Positions 8,128 to 17,809 of a DNA stretch of 50,009 bases are shown in pieces. Below the pieces are notes generated by a model. That model saw only the letters and a program-made list of their open reading frames with translations, did no database searches and was not told the origin of the DNA. How positions within the stretch are numbered: the first letter of the stretch is position 1; every line of letters begins with the position of its first letter. This DNA is from a bacterium UBP6_UBA1209. Lineage in GTDB: Bacteria; UBP6; UBA1177. The DNA lies in contig DBXP01000035.1 of NCBI GenBank assembly GCA_002309575.1, positions 1-50,009 on the forward strand, read 5' to 3'. The position numbers were made by a program, and so were the translations under genes.

Positions 8128-11100
8128 TTATCTCATTTTCAAAATGTCGGCCACTTTGCCGTTGATTTTTATGTCGCCGTCGTAAAACTGCGAAACTACA
8201 GGGATTTTATACTCGCTCTTGATCTCCTGGAAGATCGAGTCGGTGATCGTTCCGTGCATACAGCCGAAGGGCGCGATGTTGACGATCATTGCAGCCCCCT
8301 GCTTTGCGAACATGATCCCGCGCCCGATCGTGAGGATCGCCTCTCCGGCGAACTCGGGATGGATGTACTTCATGCCCTCCTTGATGACCGTGTCTACCGG
8401 CGGTTCGTGCCTGTCGGCCAGAAGTTCGCCTGCAAGCTTGTAGTACGCCTCCTCTGTCCTGAAGAGGTAGATGTTTTTTAGAAGCGATTCGCCTGCGCCG
8501 AAAATCGAGAATTTTTTCTTGCGCGACATATAGTTCTGAAGCCACGCGGTGTAGAGCATCCACTCGTGGATCGGCGAAAGCCATGCCTCGCCGCCGTTCT
8601 TTTCGACGACATCGATGACGTGATCGTTCGCATATTCGTTGCAGCGCGCATAGATCTCTCCGACGATACCGACAAGCGGTTTTTTCTCGGAGTAGCGGGG
8701 GATCGAGGCGAATTTCTTCGCAATTTCGCGAAGCTCCGACTTCGGATCCTCACGTTTCTCGAATAGCGCGATCAGCTTTTTCATCGACTCTGCGAAAAGC
8801 GTATCGACATCGCCCTTGGTTTTTTCGTAAGGTCTTGTTTTTGTTCTGAGTTTTAAAAGTATATCGCCTGTCATCATCGCCGGCATCAGATAACGCCAGA
8901 GCCCCTCTTCTATGCCCTGATATGAGTTTACGCTCGATGGCGAGAAGATATCGACATTCTTGAGACCTGCGTTTTCAAAGGCGATACGCTCGAGAAGGTT
9001 GTACTGACCGAAGCGGCACGGCCCCTCCGAGGTCGGCATGAAGAGGACGTGGCGTCTCTCCGGATCCTTTTTGACCTGGCTCATGAAGCCGCCGAGCGTC
9101 AGGATCATCGGCAGGCACTCCTGACCGCGTGTGTAGCGCTTTCCGATGCTGTACTCTTTCTTTGTCTCTGGCGGTACTGCCTCCGCGTCGTATCCGTAAG
9201 CCCTGAAGGCTGCGGCAAAGAGCGGCGTCGAAACGATGTGTATCGGCGGGATCCATACTTTGCCGAGGTCGATCCTGCGGGTCTGAGTGTAGATCTCGGG
9301 AAGCGGGAACTCCGTCTGCTGAGGCCTGCTCTTCAGGTAGCCCTTCACGACATCGATGTATGCCTCGATCCTCGTGAGGTAGCCGCCGTCGCTGTCGTGT
9401 TCGTCAAGTTCGAGGATCAGCATCGGACGGCCCTTCATCTCGTTTTCGGCGAATGAGAGGATAAAGCTGTCGGGGCCGCACGAGAAGTTTGTGAGGTAGA
9501 TCGGGAAGACCATCTTCTCCTTTTTTGCGCGGCGGAGCGCTGCGATTATGCGCTGACCGTAGTTCCAGAAGAGGTTCCAGTAGTTCGAGTTTTCAAGCGC
9601 CGAAACGTCGAGGTCGAGCATGTCCATCGGGACGACTCCCCAGCCCATTCCGGCGATCGTCTCGGGTATTCCGAGGTTTATGCCTTTGTCGTAGAGGTTG
9701 TAGGGACGTCCTACCAGCATGAAGACCGGGCGGTTTTCATCCATCATCTTTTTGAGGTAAGCTTCGCCCCTGCGGATCAGCTCGACTGTGCGCTCTCTGA
9801 AATTCTGAAGTGCAGCCGAGAAGGCTTTAACGACCTGCTTTTTGGTGATTTTAAACAGCGGTTTCAATGCGTTGTAGATCTCTTCGCCGTTCTGCTCGTC
9901 GGTCATGCGGAAGTCGATCACCGGGTCGAGAAGCTTTGAATCGGTGTGGATCCCGTTCTTCTTCATCGTGCTCGAAATGACGGACGACGCGCCCTCGACA
10001 TAGGGGCAGAAGAAGCTGATCGAGGAGTTCATCTTGTCGCCGGCCGAGATCATTGTCGGGAAGAATACCGGCAGTTTGCGGTCCAGAAGCTCAGCCGTGT
10101 GGCCGATAGAGGTCTTCAGCGGGAAGCAGAAGTCCGATGCCGCGAACTTTGACGAAAGCTCCTTGATCTTGTGGGTCGTCGAGGGAGCCGATAGCTCCGT
10201 TTTTATGTTGAGCAGCGTAAACATTTCGCGCCAGAGCGGAAGGTATGTCTGGTTCGAAATCGCGAGGGGGATCCCCACGGTCCCGACAGGTTCCGTCGGC
10301 TGCGGAATGCCGAAAAATGTCTGGTTTCTAAGCTTAAACAGCTGAAATTCTTCGATCTCCTTGCGGCTCTTTGTATCCGGGTCCCTGCCGCAGCCGTAGC
10401 CCCACGATGACTCGGCGCCGCCGTTTTTCGAGATGAAGTTGATACGGCAGAAGTTGTTGCAGAGCTTGCATATTTCGGTCCTCGAGTTTATTTCGAGATC
10501 TACCGATTCAGGACCGATGAAGGCCGAATCCTTCAGCGGATCTGTCGTACGAAGCTCCTCATAGGCGATGAGCGCCGCGCCGATGCAGCCCATTACGTGG
10601 CAGAAGGGCGAGACGACCATCTCGACGTCGAGAAGGTTTTCAAAGGCTGCGACCAGACCTTTGTTCCTGGCTGTCGCACCCTGGAAGAATATCTTGTCGC
10701 GGCTGATCTTGCGGTTGCCGACGACGCGGTTGAGGTAGTTTTTCGTGACGGAGTAGAGGACTGATGCAAGGACCTCCTCTTTAAAAAATCCCTGCTTCAG
10801 GAGGGCTCTGATATCCTGTTCCATGAAGACTGTGCAGCGGTCGCTCGTTACCGGAGGTTCGATCCCTTCGGTGAGTTCGCCGGCCTTTTCGATCGGGATA
10901 TCAAGCTTTCTTGCCTGCTCCTCGACGAACGAGCCTGTTCCGGCCGCGCAGACGTAGTTCATGTTGACGTCGGTGACGTAGCCGTTCTTGAGGCGGATGA
11001 ACTTCGCGTCCTGACCGCCGATCTCGAAGATCGTCTCGACCTCGGGAAAGATGGATGCTGTACCGGTCCCGTGAGCCGTGATCTCGTTTACGATCGCGTC

Positions 11101-12240
11101 TGCTCCGAAGATCTCGCCGACAAGCTTCCTGCCTGAACCGGTCGTTCCGAAAGCGCGGATCTTCACCAGCTCGGGGTTCATCAACTTGAAGAGTACCCTG
11201 AATATCTTTTTTGCCGCGTTGATCGGGGCGCCGCCGGTCTTGCGGTAGATATCAAGGACCGGAGTGCCGTCAAGCGTGAGGACTGCGATTTTTGTGCTTG
11301 TCGAGCCGATATCCATTCCCATGATCACTTCGCGGACATCTGAAAAATCCCTGTGGATCCTGATTTCGTTGCGCTCTTCGTCGATCGTCGGGTCGATAAA
11401 GTGCGGATATTTGCTCTTTTTCAGCGTGAGCGACGGCATCCTTTCCGACCTTACCGGTGCGGTGAAGCAGTCGGTATCGACTTCGGAAACTGGGGTAGCC
11501 GCCTTGTAGCTGGCACCCTTCGCGGCAAAGGCCTCGCTGCATTCCGGAACTGTCCAGAAGGCGTTCTGGAAGAGCTTTCTGAACCAGCGGACGACCTCAG
11601 CGTTGAGGCTGACTCCGCCGACAAGAAGGATCTCGCCCTTGACTTCGAGGCCGCGGAAGAGGGTGTTGGTCGCCGAGATCGTCAGAGCGCGGCACATCCC
11701 GGCCCACATCTCGTCTTTTGTTCTGCCCTCCTGCTGGTGGTGGATAAGGTCGCTCTTCGCGAAGACTGTGCAGCGGCTTGCTATAGCCGGCGGGTTTTCA
11801 ATGTCGAGCGCAGGCATGTTTTCGAGGTCGATCGAGAGGCGTTCCGCCTGCTCTTCGAGGAAAAGTCCTGTACCTGCCGCACAGAGTGCGTTTGAGGATA
11901 TGTCGGTGATTTCATTGGATTTTACGACATATTTTGTCAGTGATGACGCTCCGATATCGATGATTGCGCCGCTGCCGCTTTTGAAGTAATTCCCGTTTTT
12001 GATGCAGGAACTTATCGCTTCGGTCTCCGACATGTATGAGCTGCCGAGAGCCTCCGCGAACTCGTTTGCCAGCTTGCCCGTGAACTTTATCTGCGTGTCG
12101 CCGTCAGACTCTGCGAAGAACTTTTTCAGCATCGAGCCTGCTCTGCCGCGGTGACGCTTTCTTAAAACGACCCTGTTTTCGTTGCGCGAAAATATTGTGA
12201 TGAAGGTCGAACCGATATCTATCCCTAGAAAATCCCGCAT
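8128..12240 (-). CDS. Acyl-CoA dehydratase activase-like protein: two ASKHA domains, DUF2229 and HgdB-like region
   Basis: A 1370-residue multidomain protein with a GAGGAGG ribosome binding site. Two BcrAD/BadFG-type ASKHA ATPase domains come first: LGIDIGST at 5-12 and MGMDIGSTST near 309-318. Each has its own NALCAAGTG or NYVCAAGTG and RCTVF motifs. In the 2-hydroxyglutaryl-CoA dehydratase activator such cysteines bind the [4Fe-4S] cluster shared between two subunits, so the duplication probably yields an internal pseudodimer. A DUF2229 region follows, with a CKLCNNFC cysteine cluster near 596, and then an HgdB-like C-terminal half. The family is predicted to couple ATP hydrolysis to low-potential electron transfer and is oxygen-sensitive. 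Real substrates of these giant fusions are unknown. No hgdAB-type dehydratase genes are adjacent. Confidence 0.88.
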   Translation of the reverse strand: MRDFLGIDIGSTFITIFSRNENRVVLRKRHRGRAGSMLKKFFAESDGDTQIKFTGKLANEFAEALGSSYMSETEAISSCIKNGNYFKSGSGAIIDIGASSLTKYVVKSNEITDISSNALCAAGTGLFLEEQAERLSIDLENMPALDIENPPAIASRCTVFAKSDLIHHQQEGRTKDEMWAGMCRALTISATNTLFRGLEVKGEILLVGGVSLNAEVVRWFRKLFQNAFWTVPECSEAFAAKGASYKAATPVSEVDTDCFTAPVRSERMPSLTLKKSKYPHFIDPTIDEERNEIRIHRDFSDVREVIMGMDIGSTSTKIAVLTLDGTPVLDIYRKTGGAPINAAKKIFRVLFKLMNPELVKIRAFGTTGSGRKLVGEIFGADAIVNEITAHGTGTASIFPEVETIFEIGGQDAKFIRLKNGYVTDVNMNYVCAAGTGSFVEEQARKLDIPIEKAGELTEGIEPPVTSDRCTVFMEQDIRALLKQGFFKEEVLASVLYSVTKNYLNRVVGNRKISRDKIFFQGATARNKGLVAAFENLLDVEMVVSPFCHVMGCIGAALIAYEELRTTDPLKDSAFIGPESVDLEINSRTEICKLCNNFCRINFISKNGGAESSWGYGCGRDPDTKSRKEIEEFQLFKLRNQTFFGIPQPTEPVGTVGIPLAISNQTYLPLWREMFTLLNIKTELSAPSTTHKIKELSSKFAASDFCFPLKTSIGHTAELLDRKLPVFFPTMISAGDKMNSSISFFCPYVEGASSVISSTMKKNGIHTDSKLLDPVIDFRMTDEQNGEEIYNALKPLFKITKKQVVKAFSAALQNFRERTVELIRRGEAYLKKMMDENRPVFMLVGRPYNLYDKGINLGIPETIAGMGWGVVPMDMLDLDVSALENSNYWNLFWNYGQRIIAALRRAKKEKMVFPIYLTNFSCGPDSFILSFAENEMKGRPMLILELDEHDSDGGYLTRIEAYIDVVKGYLKSRPQQTEFPLPEIYTQTRRIDLGKVWIPPIHIVSTPLFAAAFRAYGYDAEAVPPETKKEYSIGKRYTRGQECLPMILTLGGFMSQVKKDPERRHVLFMPTSEGPCRFGQYNLLERIAFENAGLKNVDIFSPSSVNSYQGIEEGLWRYLMPAMMTGDILLKLRTKTRPYEKTKGDVDTLFAESMKKLIALFEKREDPKSELREIAKKFASIPRYSEKKPLVGIVGEIYARCNEYANDHVIDVVEKNGGEAWLSPIHEWMLYTAWLQNYMSRKKKFSIFGAGESLLKNIYLFRTEEAYYKLAGELLADRHEPPVDTVIKEGMKYIHPEFAGEAILTIGRGIMFAKQGAAMIVNIAPFGCMHGTITDSIFQEIKSEYKIPVVSQFYDGDIKINGKVADILKMR

Positions 12241-12392
12241 TTTTTCCTCCTCTTTAATAAAAAAACAAGATGAGGTTTCTATACCTTTAATGTATTTAAT
12301 TCAAATAAAACAGAGAAATAGTGGCAAAAAGCGGATTTTCTAGGGATTTTTTTTAGAGATGGAGCGGAAGTCTTTCCGTCAGGTCCGACGGG

Positions 12393-15300
12393 CTATTGGC
12401 AGTCCTGATTGTCGGCAAAGTGGTCAAGCGGGAAGAACGAAGCGCACATCGAGTCGCATGTTCCGTTGTTGTTCCAATGGCACGGGTCGCCTGCCGAGCA
12501 GGTGCAGTTGGATGGAGCTCCGGAATCGCAGACCTCCTGGACCTTCGCGGTGTCGGAGCAGTTGTAGCTGCAGACGCAGCCGCTTCTTGTGGTGGAGCCC
12601 GATGTCGTCGTCCCGCAGACGCCGCTGAGTCCGCCCATATCGTCGCCTGAGCACCATGCGTTGCAGTCGGTCGAGTAGAGCAGGAAGGTCGACTGGTCGC
12701 AGAGACAGAGGTTCAACCCCTCATCGTCGCAGACTCTGTGACTGTAGTTCGATGAGCAGATTCCCTTGCAGGCAGCAAGGTCGGATGTGCCCTTTTCGTA
12801 GGTCAACCTGAATGTGCCTGAAGAGGTGGCATCGAAGGCATCGACAAAGAGGTAATATGTCCCCGGTTTGAGCGATGTTTCGGTTGCGTTCTCATCAGTA
12901 GGAATTTCGAAGTTGACCATATTCGCGCTTGCGAAGACCGATCCGCCGTGCGTGCAGGTGTTGAGGTCGTCCTCGTGGACGATGTAGAAGCCCATCATGT
13001 AGACGTTCGACTCGAAGTGAGCGTGGAAGTAGTCGCCGGCAGCCATCTCCATCTTGTAGACGACATCCTTGCCGATATACGAATAGTTCTGGTTTTCGCA
13101 TGAGCCGGCAGCCGGAGCGTAGTCCGCGTTTGCGGTGATCGTCTGACCCTGGAACGAGCCTGAGCCGTCAAGCAGTATCGCCGTCTCGACGGTGTCGTTT
13201 GCCGGAGCAGCCGGTGCGTCACCGAGCTCGAATTCGATGGTGAAGTCGTCTCCGACCGGGTTGATCACAGCCTCGACGACCAGGATGAGCTCCTGATCTG
13301 CCTCGGTAGCGTTGTGGTATACGAGCTCCTCGGTGTAGCCGAATGCTCCGAACGAGTTGCCCGCTGCGCACTGGTCAGCCGCGCAGGATGTAAGCAGAGC
13401 GAGCGCGATATCGGTCTGAGCCGCAGGTGTCGCTTTGATCGTCGCGAGCTTGCCGGCAGGAACCGTGACCTTGTAGAAGAGTTCAGGACCGTTGCCGCTG
13501 TCCATCGTACAAGCCGAAGCGCTGAATGCGTTGGTCGAGTAGCGGAAGCTGTCGGTCGTCGTGCCCGTGCTGAGCGGTTTCGGGTTGTCGCAGGTGTCGT
13601 GGCCGACCGGATCGAAAGCGTAGAAATCAACGGTGTACGGAGTGCTGTAGTAGCCGTTGCTGTTGTACGGCGACTGGGTCACAGCGAGGTAGTAGTCGCC
13701 TGATTCCGTTACCTCGAAACCGACGATCTCGGCAAAGATCCAGTTGCTGACACGGTAAGCGTAGGCAGCCGCGTCGTTGTAGGCTATTTCCTCCCCGGTT
13801 GAATCAAGAAGGCTTATGAAGGTCGTAGCAAGCGTGTCGTTGCAGAAGGGGCGTGTCCTTGCGTTGATGTACTGGCCGGCAGTCGCGCTGAGCTTGAAGA
13901 TATCGATATCAGCGCTCTCCATAGTCTGAGAGAACCCGGCAAAGAGCATTTTATCGTTTTCGATCGCCTGAGCGTCGGCCAGGGTGTCGTTCGGTTCGGC
14001 CTCGAGCTGACCCTTGGACGATTTCGGAACGCATGAACCGCTCCTGCATGTCAGATCGTTGCATCCGCAGTCAGCGTCAGAGCTGCATCCCGAGCCTTTC
14101 TGGCAGAAGCCGCTTCCGCATTTGTTGCTCAGACACTGACCGTTTTCGGCGCAGAGCCATCCGTCGCGGAGAGTCGGGACAGCACAGTGGCTTCCCTGGT
14201 CGCAGAAGGCCCTTCCGCCTTCGCAGGAACCGGCAAGCGGGTAGCAGTACTGGCCGTTGCAGCGTGTCCCCTCCGGGCAGACATAGATGTTGTCGGAACA
14301 GTCTTCCATGCAGAACTTGTTGCCGTTGTAGTCTGTGACGCATGAGCCGTAGTCGTAGAAGACCTTCTTGCAGTCGTTTGAAGTTTCGCAGGGCAGGCAG
14401 GACTTCTGAGTGCCGGTCGGCGCAACAGCTTCGTATGCCGGGCAGGTCGAAGCCGTAGTGCAGGTTTGCGTGCACATGCCCTTGTCGCAGATCGCCGTCT
14501 TTTCGCAGTCGTCGTCGAAACGGCAGGCAGCGTAGAAGTCGCTGCGGTAGGGGACAGCCTTCGTGCAGACACCGTTGTAGCAGCCGCCGATGTCGAAGCA
14601 GTCTGCATCCGATGTGCATTCGATCGTGCAGTAGTACTGCTGGATAACGCTGTCCTCGTAGCAGATATCTTCGCAGGACCAGACATATTCACATGCCTCA
14701 GGCGGCTGGTGGTGAGTCTGTTCGTAGGAGATGCAGACACCGACATCTACCGGGTCGCCGCCCTCCTCTTCGGGATCCTCAGTTCCGAGGATATAGCAGG
14801 TATGGTCGATATCGCAATCGTCGTTTTTATAGCACATCTTTGTGCAGAAGTAGCCTTCGAAGCAGCTGTAGCCCTCCTCGCACTGCCAGTCTGCATAGCA
14901 GTTCTTGCCGAACTCGTTGCGGCCGAGCATGAGATCCTGGGTGCAGTAGTAGTGGACGGTGTAGCCGTTCATGCTGCTGTCCGTGACCTTGACCGGTATG
15001 CAGCGGTCGCTGTTTTCGTCGTCGCCGCAGGCATAATATTTTGTCGTTGTGCTCGTTCCGTCTCCGTTATCGGTGACCTTATCCTTCTGCTGGCAGTGGC
15101 TGCCGCATATCTTGAGATTCTCAAAAACGATGCACTCTCCGCTTGCGCACTGCTCGTCGTAGTTGCAGTGTGTGCCGTCCGGCAGGTTGAACCTGTTTTT
15201 GTTGTAGCAGACCTCGGAAGTGCCGAAGTAATCCGGCAGCGTTCCGCAGTCGTAACCGTTCCCGCAGCTGCTGAGGATGCTTCCGCAGGTCTTGACGCAG

Positions 15301-16358
15301 TAGCCGTCGTAGCAGCCGCCTGACGAACAGTCCATCGAACTCTGGCACGGATCACCGAGATCGCCGCTGCCCTTCGGAAGGCAGTATTTGCCCGGAAGGT
15401 TGGAGTTCGACGAGTTCTCGTGGCACTTTCCGCAGCTTCCGCAGGAGTCTGAAATCAAACCTGACGTGCACTCTGAGGTGCAGAATTTTTCCTTGTCGCC
15501 GTATGTGAGGCAGATCCCGCCTTCGCAGTCCTCGTTTTTGTTACAGGGCGCGAAGTTCGGCTGCTTCGGGTTCGGAAGTTCGATTCCGGCGACATAAAGC
15601 GGCATACACTGGTATTTGTACTCATCGTTAAGGTACTGGCATGTCATGTTGTGCGGACAGTCCTCGTCTTCGCGGCAGGTACCCGTGCAGACGCTCGCAC
15701 CGACGAATCCTCCGAGCTGGCCTGACGGATCGCCCGACCAGTCATACCATGTGTAGCAGAAACCTGTTCCGCACTCGACATCGCGGTTGCAGGGCATTCC
15801 CGGTTTTGAGTTGTAGGCTCTGTTGTCGCATGAGCCGAAGCCTTTGCACTGACCGCTGCGGCATGTTCCGCTGCCGATCCCCTTGCCGTTCGCGTCGCAC
15901 TCGTAATCATCCGGAAGCTGCGTCCAGTCGTTCTTCGAGTAGTAGCGTTCGCACGCAAGGCACGAGTTCTGCGGGCTCCTCTCGCCCTCGGCGTAGCAGA
16001 CTCCGCCGATTTCGCAGGTCGAGGGGTTGCACTCGCAGGTGAAACCTCCGTTGTTGTTCGCAACGCACCTGTTGCGGTTAGCCTCCGTGCATGGATTCGG
16101 CTTGCACGGGTCATCTGGAGTCGGATCATCGTCAGGCGTTACCACGGGATCTGAATCAGGTGTAACGACAGGACCGCTGTCTCCGTCCTCGTCAGGAACC
16201 GTAGCGTTGTCTTCGTCGTTCTCTTCTTCATCATTGTTTTCTTCATCGCTTACCGGAATGTTGTCATCGTCCGGTGCGTCATTTTTTTTCTTGCTGCTGC
16301 AGGCAACTACAAAAAGGAGCGTCGCCAGAACCAGCACTAAAACGAAAAGCTTCTTCAT
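12393..16358 (-). CDS. Large cysteine-rich lipoprotein with PPC-like beta domains
   Basis: A 1321-residue protein with GGAGGT ribosome binding site. The signal peptide ends in lipobox FVVAC (Cys20) and is followed by a Lys/Asp/Glu/Pro spacer (21-90). Residues about 85-790 hold dozens of cysteines in short modules, such as CKPNPCTEANRNRC (EGF-like) and repeated C-x-S-x-x-x-C-x-x-G-x-C units recalling Dickkopf-N-like or tenascin-like repeats. From about 800, EPNDTLADAQAI and ADIDIFKLSATAGQYI mark a pre-peptidase C-terminal (PPC)-like beta sandwich. Two more related sandwiches follow, then a final cysteine-rich tail (about 1205-1321). So many cysteines imply extensive disulphides and an extracytoplasmic location. 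No catalytic motif is recognised; a surface-binding or structural role is inferred. Confidence 0.85.
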   Translation of the reverse strand: MKKLFVLVLVLATLLFVVACSSKKKNDAPDDDNIPVSDEENNDEEENDEDNATVPDEDGDSGPVVTPDSDPVVTPDDDPTPDDPCKPNPCTEANRNRCVANNNGGFTCECNPSTCEIGGVCYAEGERSPQNSCLACERYYSKNDWTQLPDDYECDANGKGIGSGTCRSGQCKGFGSCDNRAYNSKPGMPCNRDVECGTGFCYTWYDWSGDPSGQLGGFVGASVCTGTCREDEDCPHNMTCQYLNDEYKYQCMPLYVAGIELPNPKQPNFAPCNKNEDCEGGICLTYGDKEKFCTSECTSGLISDSCGSCGKCHENSSNSNLPGKYCLPKGSGDLGDPCQSSMDCSSGGCYDGYCVKTCGSILSSCGNGYDCGTLPDYFGTSEVCYNKNRFNLPDGTHCNYDEQCASGECIVFENLKICGSHCQQKDKVTDNGDGTSTTTKYYACGDDENSDRCIPVKVTDSSMNGYTVHYYCTQDLMLGRNEFGKNCYADWQCEEGYSCFEGYFCTKMCYKNDDCDIDHTCYILGTEDPEEEGGDPVDVGVCISYEQTHHQPPEACEYVWSCEDICYEDSVIQQYYCTIECTSDADCFDIGGCYNGVCTKAVPYRSDFYAACRFDDDCEKTAICDKGMCTQTCTTASTCPAYEAVAPTGTQKSCLPCETSNDCKKVFYDYGSCVTDYNGNKFCMEDCSDNIYVCPEGTRCNGQYCYPLAGSCEGGRAFCDQGSHCAVPTLRDGWLCAENGQCLSNKCGSGFCQKGSGCSSDADCGCNDLTCRSGSCVPKSSKGQLEAEPNDTLADAQAIENDKMLFAGFSQTMESADIDIFKLSATAGQYINARTRPFCNDTLATTFISLLDSTGEEIAYNDAAAYAYRVSNWIFAEIVGFEVTESGDYYLAVTQSPYNSNGYYSTPYTVDFYAFDPVGHDTCDNPKPLSTGTTTDSFRYSTNAFSASACTMDSGNGPELFYKVTVPAGKLATIKATPAAQTDIALALLTSCAADQCAAGNSFGAFGYTEELVYHNATEADQELILVVEAVINPVGDDFTIEFELGDAPAAPANDTVETAILLDGSGSFQGQTITANADYAPAAGSCENQNYSYIGKDVVYKMEMAAGDYFHAHFESNVYMMGFYIVHEDDLNTCTHGGSVFASANMVNFEIPTDENATETSLKPGTYYLFVDAFDATSSGTFRLTYEKGTSDLAACKGICSSNYSHRVCDDEGLNLCLCDQSTFLLYSTDCNAWCSGDDMGGLSGVCGTTTSGSTTRSGCVCSYNCSDTAKVQEVCDSGAPSNCTCSAGDPCHWNNNGTCDSMCASFFPLDHFADNQDCQ

Positions 16359-16385
16359 CTTTTACCTCCAAAAATAAAGCGTTCT

Positions 16386-16413
16386 ATTTTATTCAATTCG
16401 AACTCTATTACAA
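16386..16413 (-). promoter_or_regulatory. Predicted sigma70 promoter for the large cysteine-rich lipoprotein gene
   Basis: Minus-strand TTGTAA (16413-16408), 16-base spacer and TAAAAT (16391-16386), 27 bases upstream of the ATG. The -10 form is the same as in the promoter of the DTGS-repeat lipoprotein. Confidence 0.4.
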
Positions 16414-16655
16414 ATGAATTTATTGAGGCTTCCACGGCATGAAAGCGGTTCTGGCGACATCCGTACCCGCCTCCTTCTTGGGTTGTTGTGGTCAAAGTCA
16501 CCTTAAAAGGAGGCTCTCTTTTTTCAATGAATTTTTACAGAAAGGAGTTTATATTCTCCAAAATGTTCAAACATTTCTCTACCTCGCAAGACAAAGTACT
16601 AAAATAAACCCGCTTCGAGGCATACATTTTACTGTTAATATCGGCTTTCTTGTGT
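16414..16655. other. Intergenic stretch without a supported gene
   Basis: With the promoter and leader to its left this makes a 297-base gap between the moxR stop and the lipoprotein start. It is AT-rich with several T runs. A plus-strand 84-codon frame exists (from 16439) but runs into moxR antisense, has no good ribosome binding site and resembles nothing. I see no clear terminator hairpin for moxR. Confidence 0.5.
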
Positions 16656-17633
16656 CTACGGAACCTCGACGCGGTTCAGAAGCTCGGAAATAATTGAATC
16701 TGTTGAGATTTTTTCAGCTTCAGCCTCGAATGAGGGGATGATCCTGTGGCGGAGCACCGGATATGCGACCTCCTTGATGTCTTCGGGTGTAACGAAGTTC
16801 CTGCCTTCAATGAATGCGCGGATCCTGCCGGCAAGGATCAGATACAAGCTTGCACGCGGGCTCGAGCCGACCTCGATAAGCTGGGCGAGCTTTCTGTCTT
16901 TGGGTTCACGCGTCTCGAAGACGATCGAAACGACATATTTTTTGATCCTTTCGTCGGTGTAGATCATCTTGACGATGTTCTGCCACTCGGAGATCTCCTT
17001 TTTGTTGAGGATCTTGTTGAGAGGCTGAGAGAGCTCCTTTTTTTCGAACTTTTCGATGATCCTGAGCTCCTGTTCCTGAGTCGGATAGTCGATCAGGACC
17101 TTGAACATGAAACGGTCGACCTGAGCTTCGGGAAGCGGGTAGGTGCCCTCCTGCTCAAGCGGGTTCTGCGTCGCCAGGACGATGAACGGGTCTGGCAGAT
17201 CGAATGTGGTGTCTCCGATCGTGACCTGACGCTCCTGCATCGCCTCGAGAAGCGCGGACTGGACCTTCGCCGGAGCACGGTTGATCTCGTCGGCAAGGAT
17301 GACGTTCGAAAAGATAACACCCTTTTTTATGTCGAAGTTGTGTTCGTTCATGTTGAAGATCCTGCTTCCGGTTATGTCGGCGGGGAGAAGGTCCGGGGTG
17401 AACTGGATCCTCTTGAAATCAAGGTCGGTCGCGTCGGCAAAAGCCTTGACGGCCGTTGTCTTCGCAAGTCCGGGAACACCTTCAAGCAGGATGTGCCCTT
17501 CGCCGATGATGCCCATGATCAGAGCCTCGATCATCTCCTCCTGACCTACGATGATCTTTGAAATTTCGGTCTTGAGAGCGTTCAACGCGAGCGCGTGCTC
17601 TCTGATTTTTTCGTTCAACTCGTTAAATTCCAT
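16656..17633 (-). CDS. moxR: MoxR-family AAA+ ATPase
   Basis: A 325-residue AAA+ ATPase with an AAGGAGGAG ribosome binding site. It has Walker A GVPGLAKTT (52-60), Walker B VILADEINRAP (111-121), the MoxR-specific ALLEAMQERQVTIG helix and the sensor-1 segment ATQNPLEQEGTYPLPEAQ (154-171). MoxR ATPases act as chaperone-like remodellers that mature metalloenzymes or envelope complexes. They usually sit beside DUF58 and VWA-domain genes. Here none follows: the gene ends at 16656 and the next minus-strand gene is a lipoprotein about 300 bases on, with its own promoter. Partners must therefore be encoded elsewhere; a VWA lipoprotein at 32003-33781 is the only VWA protein in the window. Divergent from the deacetylase gene. 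Confidence 0.93.
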   Translation of the reverse strand: MEFNELNEKIREHALALNALKTEISKIIVGQEEMIEALIMGIIGEGHILLEGVPGLAKTTAVKAFADATDLDFKRIQFTPDLLPADITGSRIFNMNEHNFDIKKGVIFSNVILADEINRAPAKVQSALLEAMQERQVTIGDTTFDLPDPFIVLATQNPLEQEGTYPLPEAQVDRFMFKVLIDYPTQEQELRIIEKFEKKELSQPLNKILNKKEISEWQNIVKMIYTDERIKKYVVSIVFETREPKDRKLAQLIEVGSSPRASLYLILAGRIRAFIEGRNFVTPEDIKEVAYPVLRHRIIPSFEAEAEKISTDSIISELLNRVEVP

Positions 17634-17673
17634 AACTCCTCCTTCAAGAAAAGATGCTCTTTAAACACCTCTG

Positions 17674-17702
17674 ATAATGGATTTATTCCGAATAAAAAGC
17701 AA
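17674..17702 (-). promoter_or_regulatory. Predicted sigma70 promoter for moxR
   Basis: Minus strand TTGCTT (17702-17697), 17-base spacer and CATTAT (17679-17674), 40 bases upstream of the moxR start in the 176-base divergent region. Confidence 0.35.
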
Positions 17703-17737
17703 AAAGAGATAATTTTTTTTCCGCCGGCTCTATTTTC

Positions 17738-17765
17738 TTGCATTCAATAATTTTTGTAGAATAAT
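17738..17765 (+). promoter_or_regulatory. Predicted promoter for the polysaccharide deacetylase gene
   Basis: TTGCAT (17738-17743), 16 bases, AATAAT (17760-17765), 44 bases before the ATG. The -10 is imperfect; an alternative TAGAAT overlaps it at poorer spacing. Confidence 0.35.
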
Positions 17766-17809
17766 CATAAACTTGGCAAGATTGAAATGTTTAGTGATTT
17801 CGGGTTGTT

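Noticed and set aside
14466..15323. 285-codon frame antisense to the cysteine-rich lipoprotein
   Set aside because: It is Ala/Val-rich shadow sequence produced by the repeated Cys and Gly codons of the real gene.
16439..16693. Small plus-strand frame between the cysteine-rich lipoprotein and moxR
   Set aside because: It has a poor start context, no family resemblance, and its end lies inside moxR on the opposite strand.
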